64,000 nucleotides of DNA from Liquidambar formosana (lineage: Eukaryota; Streptophyta; Magnoliopsida; Saxifragales; Altingiaceae), in contig CM077826.1 in the NCBI GenBank assembly GCA_039720395.1, positions 18,973,053-19,037,052 of the forward strand. The letters are read 5' to 3'. Each line of letters starts with the position of its first letter. The first letter of the stretch is position 1. The position numbers and the translations under genes were made by a program. A model generated the notes under the pieces. The model made no database searches, had not been told where the DNA came from, and was given only the letters and a program-made list of their open reading frames with translations. Positions 1 through 11,578 of the stretch are shown piece by piece.

Positions 1-705
1 AATATATTCAAGTCACGAATATATTTAACCAAGTAGGTGACAAATGATCTGAGAAGTATGTTCAAGTGACGAACATACCATTGAAATGGAGAAATATATT
101 CAAGTGATGAATATATTTAACCAAGTAAGTGACAAATATCTGAGAAGTATGTTCAAGTGATGAACATACCATTGAAATGGAGAAATATATCCAAGCGATA
201 GATATACTTAACCAAGTGAGTGACAAATGATCTGAGAAGTATACTCAAGGGATGAGTATACCATTGAAATGGAGAAATATATTCAAGTCACGAATATATT
301 TAACCAAGTAAGTGACAAATGATCTGAGAAGTATACTCAAGGGATGAGTATACCATTGAAATGGAAAAATATATTCAAGTCACGAATATATTTAACCAAG
401 TAAGTGATAATGAACTGAGAAGTATACTCAAGCGATGAGTATACCATTGAAATGGAGAAATATATTCAAGTGATGAATATATTTAACCAAGTAAGATAGT
501 GATTGAGGATTCGAAACTGAGAAGCATATTCAAAGGGTGAATACACTTTTGAAATGGAAGAATATATCGAAGTGATGAATATATTCAACCAAGTAAGATA
601 GAGAATGAGGATTTGAAACTGAGAAGCATATTCAAAAGGTGAATACACTTTTGAAATGGAAGAATATATTCAAGTGATGAATATATTCAACCAAGTAAGA
701 TGAAA
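1..705. repeat. Tandem array of covarying hairpins (3' region of copy A)
   Basis: Units of about 90 bp, each with two half-units built on an inverted repeat with a 7-nt loop (AAGTGAT-like). Examples: arms of 9 bp at 1-9/17-25, GTATGTTC at 56-63 pairing with GAACATAC at 71-78, GTATACTC at 239-246 pairing with GAGTATAC at 254-261. The sequence between hairpins (ACCATTGAAATGGAGAAA, TTTAACCAAGTAAGTGA) is also repeated. The last units, after about 500, have drifted and pair poorly. Tandem repeats in the 3' untranslated region are known for Tat-clade elements; the changing but still complementary stems are what is unusual. Confidence 0.95.
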
Positions 706-975
706 AATCAAGATTTGAAATAAGGGTATATGACCAATTTATCAAGATTGAACAAGCATGGTGTGAGGGGAAAGTGCCTTAACACATTGTCACTTGAGTT
801 GGCATGGCACAGGGGAAATATATTCAACCCTTTTGAACATAAAATCAATTCAAAGAATTGATTTCAAGGTGAAATATGTTTGATTTTAAGCTCAAAAAGT
901 GTTGAATATCTCATTTGAAAGAAGGCTTAATCACGCGCCAAGGCGAAACGAAGCGAGAAACAAAGCCAAAACAAA

Positions 976-1062
976 GTGGCTTGGGTGACCACCAGGTCTC
1001 GGGAGGCTAGCCGCCCAGGCCCTGGTGGCTAGCCGCCCAAGGCTTGGGTGGTCACCTGAGCC
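976..1062. repeat. GC-rich flanking repeat, left copy
   Basis: An island of high GC in AT-rich DNA, built from GGTGGCTAGCCGCCCA-like blocks and GGGTGACC/GGTCACC arms. A similar copy lies at 4311-4392, so the two bracket the upstream PMD gene. Copy B has a single hybrid version at 36430-36493. It contains short palindromes such as GGCTAGCC, so it may also form a structure in RNA or DNA. Confidence 0.8.
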
Positions 1063-1346
1063 ATGTGCTGAAAAATTCTGGGTTTTTAAATACCCAAGTG
1101 CACTATTCATACCCCTTGTTCAAAGAACCTGAAAATTGGAGTTTCTCTCTCTAGAAAGCTTACCCCATTTTGCAAAATCACTCCAACACCCAAAGGCATT
1201 CAAATCCACACTTCAAGAGGGATTCATACACGTGAAATAGCATCATTAACACCCAATTTCACATCAAAAACAAGAAATTTGCAGCACTTTGCAAATCAAA
1301 AACCCATTAAACCCATTTTTGCTCAAAACAAGCTAGTTCATCCACC

Positions 1347-4077
1347 ATGGATCCCAATGAAGACTCCACTTCAAAGTATCCATTCCTTGACTCAAAGAGT
1401 AGATACAAGGCACCAATATATAATGTTCCTCAAGAGAAATTGCTTCTAGAACCAAGGAATCATCTCTCTTTTCTCCATTCCAAGCAAGAGGTAAACTTAC
1501 CCATTTTAAACTTTTCTTTGAAATTTTCATTTTTGTTGATTGAAATGCATTCCCATGAACTCTCTATGAGTATTCCTAACAATGTTTGCAATGCCCATTG
1601 ATTTTGGCAAGGATTGGATGTGAAAAGAATTCAATTTGAAAACTTGGTGAATAGTGCCCACCAAGTGTTTGATAAAATGCTTGAGTGATGAAAATTCATC
1701 TAATCTTTGTAAAATTGATGTGTATTGCAAGGCAAAATCATAGGCATTCATTTCTAATTGATTTTAGAAACAAAACCAAGCATTTTCATGAACTTTGAAA
1801 AACAAAGTTTGCTATATTTTTGAAAAACCAATGCTTTCATGATCGAACAAGGTTTGCTTATTTTTTCCTCAAAAAACCACTTTGGAAAACAAAGTTTGCC
1901 TATTATTTTCTTTGAAAAATCCATGTTTCCATGATCTTAGAATGCATGGTTTACCAATGATCATGAGTTTGAAGAATAAAACCAATGTTTTCATAAACTT
2001 TCAAAGCAAAGTTTACTTATTCATGAACTAAAAGACTTAGCTTTTGAAAAGCCAATTATCAATGCTTGCATATGATTTTTACACTAACTAGGTGAATAAT
2101 TCTTCTTGATTAGCCCAACTTCCAAGACCTACGCACAAGGTCTTCGATAAAGAATCTTATTGGGTGGTAGAAGCATATGGAACACACCCAACCTTCTGCA
2201 AGAGACTTCATAAAGAAGGCGGGTTTTAGTTGGTTTCTTAACTCCCTATGGAATGAACAATGGGATAGGCAAGCCCTCCTTGCCTTAGCTAAACTATGGT
2301 GGGATACCACCAACACCTTTCACTTTAGCTTTGGGGAAATGACCATGACTCCCAAGTATTTTTCAATCACCGGTTTAAGTCTCAAAAGAAAAAGGTTGGA
2401 ATTTTATGGGGATGCCAATACGGATAGTGATTATCTCCTAACTATGTTGGGGATGGATATTGAGGCGGGTTCACACGGTGTTAGGAGAACATGGCTATTC
2501 GAAAATTTTGCCAACCAAGTAGAAGGTGTGGGAGTAACTCCCGAGTGCATAGATAGGGCATTCATGATCTATATGCTCTCTTGCACTCTCTTCGTTGGTG
2601 CCAATGACATGGCACAACTGGGCTATCTTGCTTCCATGGTGGATGTGAACAAGATGGGGAGGTATAATTGGGGAGGGGCAACACTAGCCACCATGTACAG
2701 ATCCATGTCCGACATGTCCCGAAGTGTTTCCAAGAATTTTGGTGGGCTTCCATTTGTTTGGGAGGTAAGTAAAAATGTTAATTTTTAAATTCCTCTCAAA
2801 CTTGACTTGATTTTAATGCCTTTCTTGAATTTTGACAGATATGGTACTATGAATATCTAGGAGTGTGCCGCCCACCCTGGATAATGAGATACAAGAATGG
2901 CCCATACTTGAGAACTATGCTCCCAACAAGATAACTGTGCGTGCCCCCAATAGGCATGACTTTGCCCATGCAAGGGCGTACTTGGCGAGTCTGAATGCCG
3001 ATATGGTAATCCACCTTCCTCATTTTTTTCTTTCTTTCATTTTTATTATCTTGCTCATCATTTTTTTCTCAAATTCAACAGGTAGAGTAGAGCCCATGGG
3101 GACTGTGGGAAGCTAGGTTGCCTAGGAGGTGTGTATCCTGTTTGGAGTTGACTGGGAAGAGGGTACTCTTTGAGGGTCCCTCAGGGCGATACTGGTATTT
3201 GGGGGAGCGTGTCCTTAGGCAGGTGAAAGGACGAGTGGATGCCGCTCTTACCCCTGTCTTGCCTCCCATGAATATGAGGCACACCAACTCTTTGGATGGG
3301 GATGAGCTGATGGAAGCTCTAATTGGATGGGATGCTGAGGAGTTCACTTCGCCCAATACTGACTACATGACTTTCTGCAATCAATTCCTGATACGTCCTA
3401 GAGTCATTGGTTTCCCACCTCAAGGGGTGAGTCTCTATCCCATTCGTTTCAATTATTGATTTATGCAAGCACTTCTCTTAAGCCAATTGTCTATTGCAGG
3501 GCCGGCGAGCTCGTGAACATAGTTCCACAATAGCGTCCTCCACAGGCATGACTCATGGGGATGAGGATTATGAGATGGGGGGAATGGCACAGCCGCCTCT
3601 CCTAGTTCTCGACTGGCAAGTGAACCTATGCAATGGGTTGGAGTTCATGAGGACTAATATTACTCACCCTGCTTTTGATGAAGTCCTCAGGATTGACTCG
3701 AGCTATGAGCATGTAAGCTCTAAACCTTTGCCTTCCTTAAAACCTCTTTCATCATTTATTAACCATGTCCATCTTTTAGGTTCTCCGAAAGTACGAACAG
3801 GAGTGCCTTAAACTCAGCGAGGGATTAAGGCAGTACCTTGTTAGGATGAGTTTGGCAAACTCTGTGCTAGAGGGGCGACTAAATCCCACTGTAAGACATT
3901 CCCTTTGTTCATTCCAATCATAGGAGCTAAAAACACAATCCTTTTTGTTAATTGATTTCTTTGCAATAGGTCTCCACATTGCGTCCACCACAACCAATGC
4001 CACCCCAAAGGAATCCTCATGCTGGTCGTGGGAGAGGCGAGTCAAGTAGGAAGAAAAGAATCACGGGAGATCATTAG
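1347..4077 (+). pseudogene. Plant mobile domain (PMD) gene, 7 exons, antisense cargo of copy A
   Basis: A seven-exon model fits well: 1347-1490, 2114-2764, 2839-3005, 3082-3426, 3500-3712, 3780-3890, 3970-4077. Each intron has GT and AG ends, and every junction falls in phase 0. The product would be about 580 residues. Exon 2 resembles the N-terminal half of the PMD family (MAIN/MAIL1-like, PF10536): a WFLNSLWNEQWDRQALLALA-like helix, then WWDTTNTFHFSFGEMTMTP. The last exon is basic (GRGRGE...RKKR). Three lesions disable it: TAG at 2168-2170 just before the PMD start, a frameshift in exon 3 (167 nt, near 2865-2875), and TAG at 3088-3090 where tryptophan is plausible. It runs opposite to pol. 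PMD proteins of the host act in transposon silencing and development; the role of this transposon-borne one is unknown. Confidence 0.8.
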
Positions 4078-4310
4078 CTTAGCTTAACCTCTTGCTTTGT
4101 GAATGAATGAAACATCTTTCTTTATGCTTTGTAACCTCTCTTTGAACATTTGCTTTGGTACTTTTATGAGACTTTTGGAATTCCATTGTGGTGATTTACT
4201 CATGTTTTTGTGCAAAAATAAGATCAAAATAAGCTTCCTAAGGTCACATAACCATATAGGGGTCAAATAGGGTCAAAAATAGGCAAAACTGGGTAAAATA
4301 GGAAAACGGC

Positions 4311-4392
4311 CTCGGGTGACCATCCGGGGCTGGGTGGCTAGCCGCCCAAACCCAGGTGGCTAGCCGCCCAGGCCTGGGTGGTCACCCGAGCC
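4311..4392. repeat. GC-rich flanking repeat, right copy
   Basis: It shares GGTGGCTAGCCGCCCA and GGCCTGGGTGGTCACC with the left copy at 976-1062. The sequence downstream (CGAGCCCGAAGCGGAAATCC) continues into the promoter region of the DUF7745-like gene and matches copy B from 36480 on. Confidence 0.8.
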
Positions 4393-4477
4393 CGAAGCGG
4401 AAATCCTACTTCAAATAAGAAACTCCCTATTTTGACGGGTCTTCTCCTTCTAGAACTTGGATTTGTGACCTTTTCCC

Positions 4478-4484
4478 TATAAAA
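4478..4484 (+). promoter_or_regulatory. TATA box of the DUF7745-like gene, copy A
   Basis: TATAAAA lies 50 nt upstream of the ATG at 4534. The same box at the same spacing precedes the intact copy at 36635, so this is a conserved antisense promoter inside the element. Confidence 0.6.
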
Positions 4485-4533
4485 ACACATCCAAGGGGTT
4501 CCTAAACTTACTTGTATTCATTCATTAGAAATT

Positions 4534-5820
4534 ATGGAGGCTCTAAACAAATTTCTAGGAAGGTTTTTGAGAGTTATGAGTGCTGAAACAAAATCTGAGT
4601 TCAAGTGCTTTGACTTGGATCCATTGCTCTCCTTGAGGCATGTGAGGCTTGAAACGAACCTCTTAACTGCTGTTACATATTTTTGGGATCCCCAAATTCA
4701 TGTGTTCCGCTTCAACTATACAGAACTGTGCCCAACTATGGAAGAATTCTGCGCGTTGTATGGAGTTTCACCGGTAGGTCCTTTTATTTTCCCTACTCCT
4801 CGCCCAAGCTTTCTTACTTCTTTCTCCAACCTACTTGGGATTCACTAACAATATGCATCTACGTTTGTAAAGGACCATATGGTAGACTTGATGAAATTGA
4901 CAACCTCTTTTTTGGCCTATGATAGCAAAGGTATTCTGAAATTTACCTTTCCCATTAAACATGCACTCGCCTCTTGCCTCATTGGTCGTTTCCTTATTTC
5001 AACTGGTACTCCACATGTTCTCATACAAATCTGTGAGTTGATTCCTTTCCTTACCAAGGGCCATAACCTGATTCCCATGGTGCTAGCTAAAACCTTGAAT
5101 AGCTTGGATGAAGTCCATGAGGACCTAAAGGTTCCTTTAGGAGGTAGCCCCATTCTGCTGCAAATGTGGTTGCTTGAAAGACTGAATTTCTTATCACCCA
5201 TTGTCGTTACACTATACAAGCCCCAGCATTACTGCCTTCGCCGCATTGGACTGCCATGGCAATTTTCATTGAGAGATTGGTTAGGTTACTTCCAAACTCT
5301 TTCATGGAGGAATATAAAGTGGTTTGTCCTCATGTGGGGCTACAGTGAACAGGTGCTTTTGCGTACTTCTGGATGTGCCATGGTGAGACTCATAGGACTG
5401 AGGTCTACTTCTTTCTATTGGCCTTCAAGGGTTCTTCGTCAGATGGGTGTCATGCAAACCATACCCACTTCCTTGAAAGGTGACTATCCTGTGGTGCCTG
5501 TGGGTCTTTCTGTAGTGACTTGGGCGAAGGATCGATGGCCTAGCAAGCTGACACTAACTCAAGTTACGAATACTGATGGCCCATATATGATGAGCCTCGA
5601 GTATAGGGAATGGTTGAAAAGCAATTTGGGTGAGAGAAAGACTATTCGAAGAGAAAGGATTTTTGGACTTATCAAGAATAACGAACTTGGACATTGCAGA
5701 GAAGATATTATGGAAGCAGTGACAACAACTTATAAACATGACTTAAGGAAAAAAAGAAGGTACGAAAGAGAGAAGAAGAAAGCTGAAAAGCAAGCTGTAA
5801 AGAAACCCAAGAAAAATTAA
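4534..5820 (+). pseudogene. DUF7745/PMD-like accessory gene, copy A, one nonsense codon
   Basis: A single-exon frame of 428 codons, collinear end to end with the intact gene at 36635-37921 and about 90% identical in protein by eye. One TAA at 4846-4848 (TCA serine in copy B) interrupts it after residue 104; the rest from 4849 stays open to the same stop. The sequence has the family pattern YFWDP followed by F..N..ELCPTMEEFCALYG, and a lysine- and arginine-rich tail ending KKPKKN. It lies antisense to pol and converges on it. Function unknown; probably related to plant mobile domain proteins found in gypsy elements. Confidence 0.82.
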
Positions 5821-6128
5821 AAACTCAATAGAATAGGATATTTATGGCATATTTATAGTTCTTTTACTTAATATCAATGAATTGCTATGTCAATCAATTT
5901 TAGGTTTGAATAAATTGCCAATGATAAATTAAATTTGGGATTTTGTTGTTTGATTTAGACCGCACCCAAAGTAACTTTATAGGTTGCCTACGTATCTCCA
6001 TGGTTTTTTCTTTTTTGTTTTTTTGTTTTTTTGTTTTTTTTTTTTTGAATGGAGAATCAGGTCTTACGTAATTCTTATGCCTTAACTTTTGCCTAGGCTG
6101 CCCTTACGGGTTTTCGACCTAGCAAGCT
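5821..6128. other. Spacer between convergent accessory gene and pol, copy A
   Basis: About 300 bp of 3' untranslated sequence shared by the two convergent genes, with a run of T stretches separated by G at about 6005-6048. The matching spacer in copy B is 37922-38243. No gene is seen. Confidence 0.6.
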
Positions 6129-9100
6129 TCAAACATGATATTTTTTCAATTAATCCAAATTAGTTGGATGAGCGAACTCAATTCCATCTAAATCCATGAG
6201 GCGAACAGCCCCTGCTGGCAATATCTCTTTAATAATGTATGGTCCACCCCAACTTGGCTTGAATTTTCCCCGCGGATCGAACACTAGAGCTCTGATTTCT
6301 TTCAGCACTACATCCCCTTTCTTTAGACCTCGATCTTTGACATGCTTGTTGAATGCTCTAGCGACTCTCCGCTGATACCCCTGAACATGATACAGCGCCC
6401 TTAAACGCCTTTCATCCAGTAAAGCTAACTCGTCATAGCGACTCTTAACCCAGTCCACTTCTGTTATTTGACTCTCCACGGCAACCCTTAGTGAAGGAAC
6501 TTCCAATTCAACTGGCAACACGGCCTCCATTTCATAAACTAGAGAGTAAGGGATAGCCCCTGTTGACGACCTTATTGATGTTCTGTAACCCTATAAAGCC
6601 AATGCTAACTTCTCATGCCAGTCTGTATGTGAGTCCGCAGTCTTCTGTAGTATCTTCTTGATGTTCTTGTTAACCGCTTCCACTGCTCCATTAGTCTGAG
6701 GACGGTATGGTGACGACAGGTGATGAATTATGCCATACTTTTGCAAGAGCTCATGGGTTTCTTTCTGAAAGTGCTGGCCATTGTCTGAGATAACTTCATG
6801 CGGTACCCCATATCGATAGATGATGTTGTGCTGTATGAACTGTGCTACCTTCTTGGAATTCAAGGTCTTGAAGGACGCTGCTTCCACCCACTTAGTGAAA
6901 TAATCGATAGCAACCAGGATGTATTCATACCCATTTGACGCCTTTGGCTTGATCTGTCCGATGATATCTATCCCCCATACTGCGAACGGCCATGGTGACA
7001 ACATACTTGTTAAAGGCATAGAAGGCAAATGTTGTCCACTAGCGAACAGTTGGCATTTGTGGCACTTCTTGACATGTGCGTGGCAATCCCTTTCCATGGT
7101 AGACCAATAATAGCCTAGTATCATGATTTTCTTAGCCAACATATAGCCATTCATATGCGGAGCCCCTGTCCCTTCATGGATTTCTTTAATCAGATGCTCG
7201 GCTTCCTCCTCGGTGACACACAACAGGTGGATCCCGTTGTATGATCTCCGATATAGCTTTCCTCCACAAAGTATATAGTGACTTGCTAGTCGTCTTAAGG
7301 TTTTTCTGTCAATGCGAGATGCTCCTTCTGGGTACTCCTTTTCTTTAATGAACTTTTTTATGTCATGGAGCCACGGACGGCCATCATTCACTTCCCCTCC
7401 TCGGATTGCACAACGGTACACAGGCTTGTCTCGGCATTCTATCACCAACGGTTTCACGTTCCTCCCTTCAGGTATCTCTACCATGGATGCAAGGGTTGCC
7501 AAGACATCGGCAAACTGGTTTTTGTTCCTTAACAGGTAGTTGAACTCTATTTCTGAGAACTCCTTGGTTAGAGCTTCCAGATAGGCATGGTATGGCAACA
7601 GCTTCTCATCTCGAGTTTTCCACTCCCCTTTTATCTGATAGATGATTAGCGCCGAGTCCCCGAACACTTCCAGTTTTTTGATTCCCAATTCTAGTGCGAC
7701 TTCCAATGCCCAGATACAGGCCTCATACTCAGCAATGTTGTTAGTAACTTCAAACCCTAACTTGACCGCCAACGGTGTAAATGTCTCTTCAGGTGAAACC
7801 AGCAAGACTCTTATCGCATAACCTTTCTTATTGGCTGCCCCATTGAAGTATACTCTCCAAGTCTTTCTACCGATCTCTAGCACGTCCTCGTCTGAGAATT
7901 GATCATTGAATGGAGCGGATGATGACACAAGACAGCTGGCTAGGTAGTCTGCGATGACACTTTCCTTGATAGACTTCTGATTTACATACTTAATGTCAAA
8001 TTCATTGAGGAGAATTGACCATCGAGCAGTTCTGAATGACAATACCGGCCCTTCTACCAGATACTTCAACGGGTCCATGCGACTTATCAAGAACACTTCA
8101 AAGGACATAATGTAGTGACGGAATTTCTGCGTCACCCACACTAGTGCCACACAAGCCTTTTCAATCTCATTGTACTTCACTTCATAGTCTGTCATTTTCT
8201 TACTTAGGTAGTAGATGGCATTCTCCTTTGTAGACCCTTCGAGATATTGAGCTAACATAGCTCCCGTCGCGGTTTCGGTGACCGTTAAGTATAACAAAAG
8301 CGGTGCACCTTGCCGTGGGGGAACTAAGATTAGAGGATTGCTCAAGTATCTCTTAATGGTCTCAAAGGCCTCTTGGCATTCTTCGTTCCACACTTTTGGC
8401 ACACCTTTCTTAAGCAATTTGAAGATTGGTTCGCAAACCATGGTCAAGTTGGCAATGAATCGGCTTATGTATTGAACTCTTCCCAGAAAACCCCGAATGT
8501 GCTTCTCAGTGCTGGGCGGTTCCATCTCCACAATAGCTTTTATCTTCCCTGGGTCCACTTCGATTCCCCTCTGAGTGATCATGAACCCCAATAGCTTGCC
8601 TGCAGTGACACCAAAAGCGCACTTCTATGGGTTTAAACGGAGATTGTACTTCTTTGCTCGCTCTAGGAATTTCTCTAGTGCCTTAAAATGCCCTTCTCTA
8701 TCCACGGACTTCACGATCATGTCATCGACATAAACTTCGACTTCCTTATGGATCATATCATGCAATAAAGTCGTAGCTGATCTTTGGTACGTAGTCCCAA
8801 CATTTCTTAAGCCAAAAGACATTATCTTGTAACAGTACGTTCCCCATTGCGTGATAAAGGCTGTTTTCTCCATGTCTTGAGGCACCATCTTTATCTGGTT
8901 ATACCCGGAGAATCTGTCCATGAAGGAGAGGAGTGCATGTCCCACTGTGCTGTCCACCAACACGTCGATATGGGGTAAAGGAAAGTCATCCTTAGGGCTC
9001 GCGGCGTTGAGATCTCGGAAATCGACACACATCCTCACTTTCCCATCTTTTTTAGGCACAGGCACTATATTCGACAACCACTTGGGGTACTCCACAACTT

Positions 9101-9507
9101 GGAGGAAACCCGCGTCTAGTTGTTTAGTTACCTCTTCTTTTACCTTTAGAGCCCATTCTAGTTTTAATCTTCTGAGTTTCTACTTTACCGGCTTCTTTAG
9201 GGAATTAGTGGGGATATAGTGTTGCACAATATCGGGATCAATGCCAGGCATGTCTTCATAAGACCATGCAAAAGCCATGATGTTGGCTTTCAAGAGAGAG
9301 ATCATTTTTTCTTTTTCAATGGGGGAGAGGGTTTTCCCAATTTTAACTATTCTTGGCAATTCATTCGTCCCTAAGTTGATTGATTCCAATTCATCCATAT
9401 TAGGTTCGGTGACGCCCCTTTTCCTTTGCTCAACGAGCTCCAAGGGGACATCGTTCCTAAAATCTATATCCATGCCATAAATATCCATAGAAGAGAGAAA
9501 AGAGACA
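6129..9507 (-). pseudogene. pol (reverse transcriptase, RNase H, integrase), copy A
   Basis: One continuous frame from 9507 down to 6129. In order: reverse transcriptase with CVDFRDLNAASPKDDFPLP, a GYNQI motif and the catalytic YVDDMIVKS; RNase H with VYFNGA, NNIAEYEA and VFGDSA; a zinc-binding HHCC segment ending CHKCQ; integrase with GIDIIG, ISDNG and VEAVNK as the D,D,E set. Four stops break it: 9180-9182 (CAG in copy B), 8625-8627 (CAG in B), 6591-6593 (tryptophan TGG in B) and 6150-6152 (CAA in B). All are C-to-T or G-to-A changes. No chromodomain follows the integrase, which fits the Tat group. Confidence 0.92.
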
Positions 9508-9668
9508 CTGCATATATAGAGAAAGAAAGCACACTTTATTGACTAGGAATGACACACAAAAGAAAAAAGAAAACAAACAAATCTGTATCAACACTATGAC
9601 TCCACAAAGTGAGTTAAGTAGATACATCTTATTGAATTAGGGAAATATCACTAAACTAAGACACCTAC
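9508..9668 (-). other. Intron-like spacer between gag-pro and pol, copy A
   Basis: On the minus strand it starts GTAGGT two bases into the last sense codon of gag-pro, and ends in a pyrimidine-rich stretch plus ATATGCAG. Removing these 161 nt joins gag-pro to pol in one frame (phase 2). The same sites occur in copy B at 41620-41790, where the segment is 10 nt longer. Ogre elements are known to splice an intron in this position. Confidence 0.65.
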
Positions 9669-11578
9669 AAGCTGCTATCAGGTAGGCCAAGGTTTTCTTC
9701 TTCATAGATCTCCGCAATGACACCACATTCAAGGTACCAATTCAAGAGTGGCATGGTAGCATGGCTAATGGACGAACCCTGGAGTTCTTCAATGGTTGAG
9801 TCTTCCATGGTGAGGATCATGTCTTGGAACATTTCAGTCATAACCCCTGCATCAAGGTTCTCTGCCCAGTCTTCCTCTTTCTTTTCCCAGAACTCACTAT
9901 TGATGGCTTCATCATCCACCATTTCAGCTGTGATTGTATACCATTCGGTGAAGAAGATTTCAAAACCCGGAACTCGGATCTTGGAAGCTTGGTCAAAGGT
10001 GGGTTCTGGAAACCCGCAATATAGAAAATCATCCCCCTCTTTGACGAAGTAACCATTCAAAGTAGGTCGATATGGCGAAATCCTTAGGTCTGGCACCCTT
10101 CCCTCGGCTTTGGCTCTTACTTTCTCTTTATTCCTCTTTAGCATTTCCGCATGATCATTTCTAGAGGGCTCATATCCTAACCCAAAAGTGTATGAGATGA
10201 CTCGACTCTGAACAGACTTAGGGATCCCTTGTTGGCGACACCCTAGCCCCATGCCTGGAAAGAAACTCATTCTTCTCATGTGCAAGTTGCCATGGGGGCA
10301 AAAGTCCAAGGGTATTAATTCACCCTTTTCGAGCTCTTTCTTAATACATTGGACATAGTCAAACCCAGATAGTGATACTGCTGCTGATTCTAGTTGTATC
10401 TAATATATAGGCACGCCCGCTAGTTTCAATTCATAGTCCCCTTGAAGTGTTACTATGACCCCTTCATAAGGAAACTTCACCTTTTGATGGAGTGAAGATG
10501 GCACAGCCCCAGCGGGATGGATCCAAGGTCGGCCCAACAGCAAGTTGAAACATAACGGCATATCCAACACTTGGAATTCCACCCTAAATTCAGTGGGTCC
10601 CATGATAAGAGGCAAAGTAACTACCCCTATTACTTCTCGGTGGGTGTTGTCATAAGCTTTTACGGTCTACCCAGATGGCGTGAAATCGGTGGGTCCCAAA
10701 CCCAAAACAGTGGCAGTTCGGAGAGGACATACATTCAGTGCGGACCCATTGTCGATAAGGACGATGGGAACCCTCTTCCCCATAGTGTCAACAGTCACAT
10801 AGAGAGCTTGAGAATGGCTTGGCCCGCTTTTGGGTAGGTCCACATCAGTGAACATGATGATTGAGTTCTTGGGAGTTGGATTCAGCAAATGTACCAATCC
10901 CTCGGGGAATGTATCAACAGGCACTTGTATCCGATTCAGCAGTTTCAACACGGTCTGTTTGTGCTTATGCGAGGCCATAAGCAAGCCCCAAATAGTGATG
11001 TTGGCATTGGTCTTCTTCAGCTGCCTAAGCACTTCATCATCTTCTTCTTGCAAGCTAGGATGCCTCTAGCCCTTCCAAATCTTCCAACGGATTCTCAGAT
11101 TTTAGGTGGGGAGGTTTGAAATGACGACCCCCTCTGGTTATATGGTCCAGCTCATCATCGCTAGCCCATATGTCATGGACTTCCTCGGAGTCATTCATTA
11201 AGTCATCCCATTCTATCATGTCAATGCTCTCCATTTCTGTCGGCAAGTCATCCCAACCTGTAGGGACTATCGGCTCATCTGATGTTGGACTTGGGCTTGA
11301 GTACAGCACATAATAATCAAATTTCCCCGACGATTCACCTAATAGGCCAACCTGAGGATCCCCTGCTTCATATCTTTCTTTCAGCTCTTGTTGGATAGAT
11401 TTCTTTGGCAACAACAAAACTTTTTGGTCAATGAGGTCTTGAATGATCTTCTTTAGTATAGAACAAGCCTCGGTGTCATGACCAGGTGCACGATGGTATT
11501 GGCAATATTGGTGAGGGGTTGATGGCCTTGGCTTTGGTGGAAGTGGCATGATAAGACTGTTATTGCGACAAATGGTGA
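9669..11578 (-). pseudogene. gag-pro, 3' part only, copy A
   Basis: It matches the C-terminal two fifths of the copy B gag-pro: the second zinc-knuckle-like motif (CQYHRAPGHDTEAC), the aspartic protease core VLIDNGSALNVCPL, and a G-patch-like segment (FFPGMGLGCRQQG). Broken by TAG at 10667-10669 (CAG in copy B), TAG at 10400-10402 and a 1-nt frameshift near 11055. A short in-frame-sized deletion removes residues just before the G-patch-like segment. Homology to copy B ends at about 11578, so the matrix and capsid part is absent. Confidence 0.88.

Larger units (their letters stand above)
1..11578 (-). mobile_element. Truncated Tat/Ogre-type Ty3/gypsy retrotransposon, copy A
   Basis: The segment is collinear with the complete element at 31359-48808: hairpin array, antisense accessory genes, convergent pol, intron-like spacer, then gag-pro, with pol on the minus strand. 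No LTR is visible: the window opens inside the 3' array, and homology to copy B stops at about 11578, inside gag, so the 5' part of gag, leader and 5' LTR are missing. It differs from copy B by an extra 3.3-kb block (about 1062-4311) with a second PMD gene, and by many point mutations. Nonsense codons and a frameshift in every reading frame make it dead. No target duplication can be scored. Confidence 0.93.

Noticed and set aside
1347..1601. 84-codon single-exon gene
   Set aside because: The first 48 codons are better explained as exon 1 of the seven-exon PMD gene, with a GT donor at 1491.
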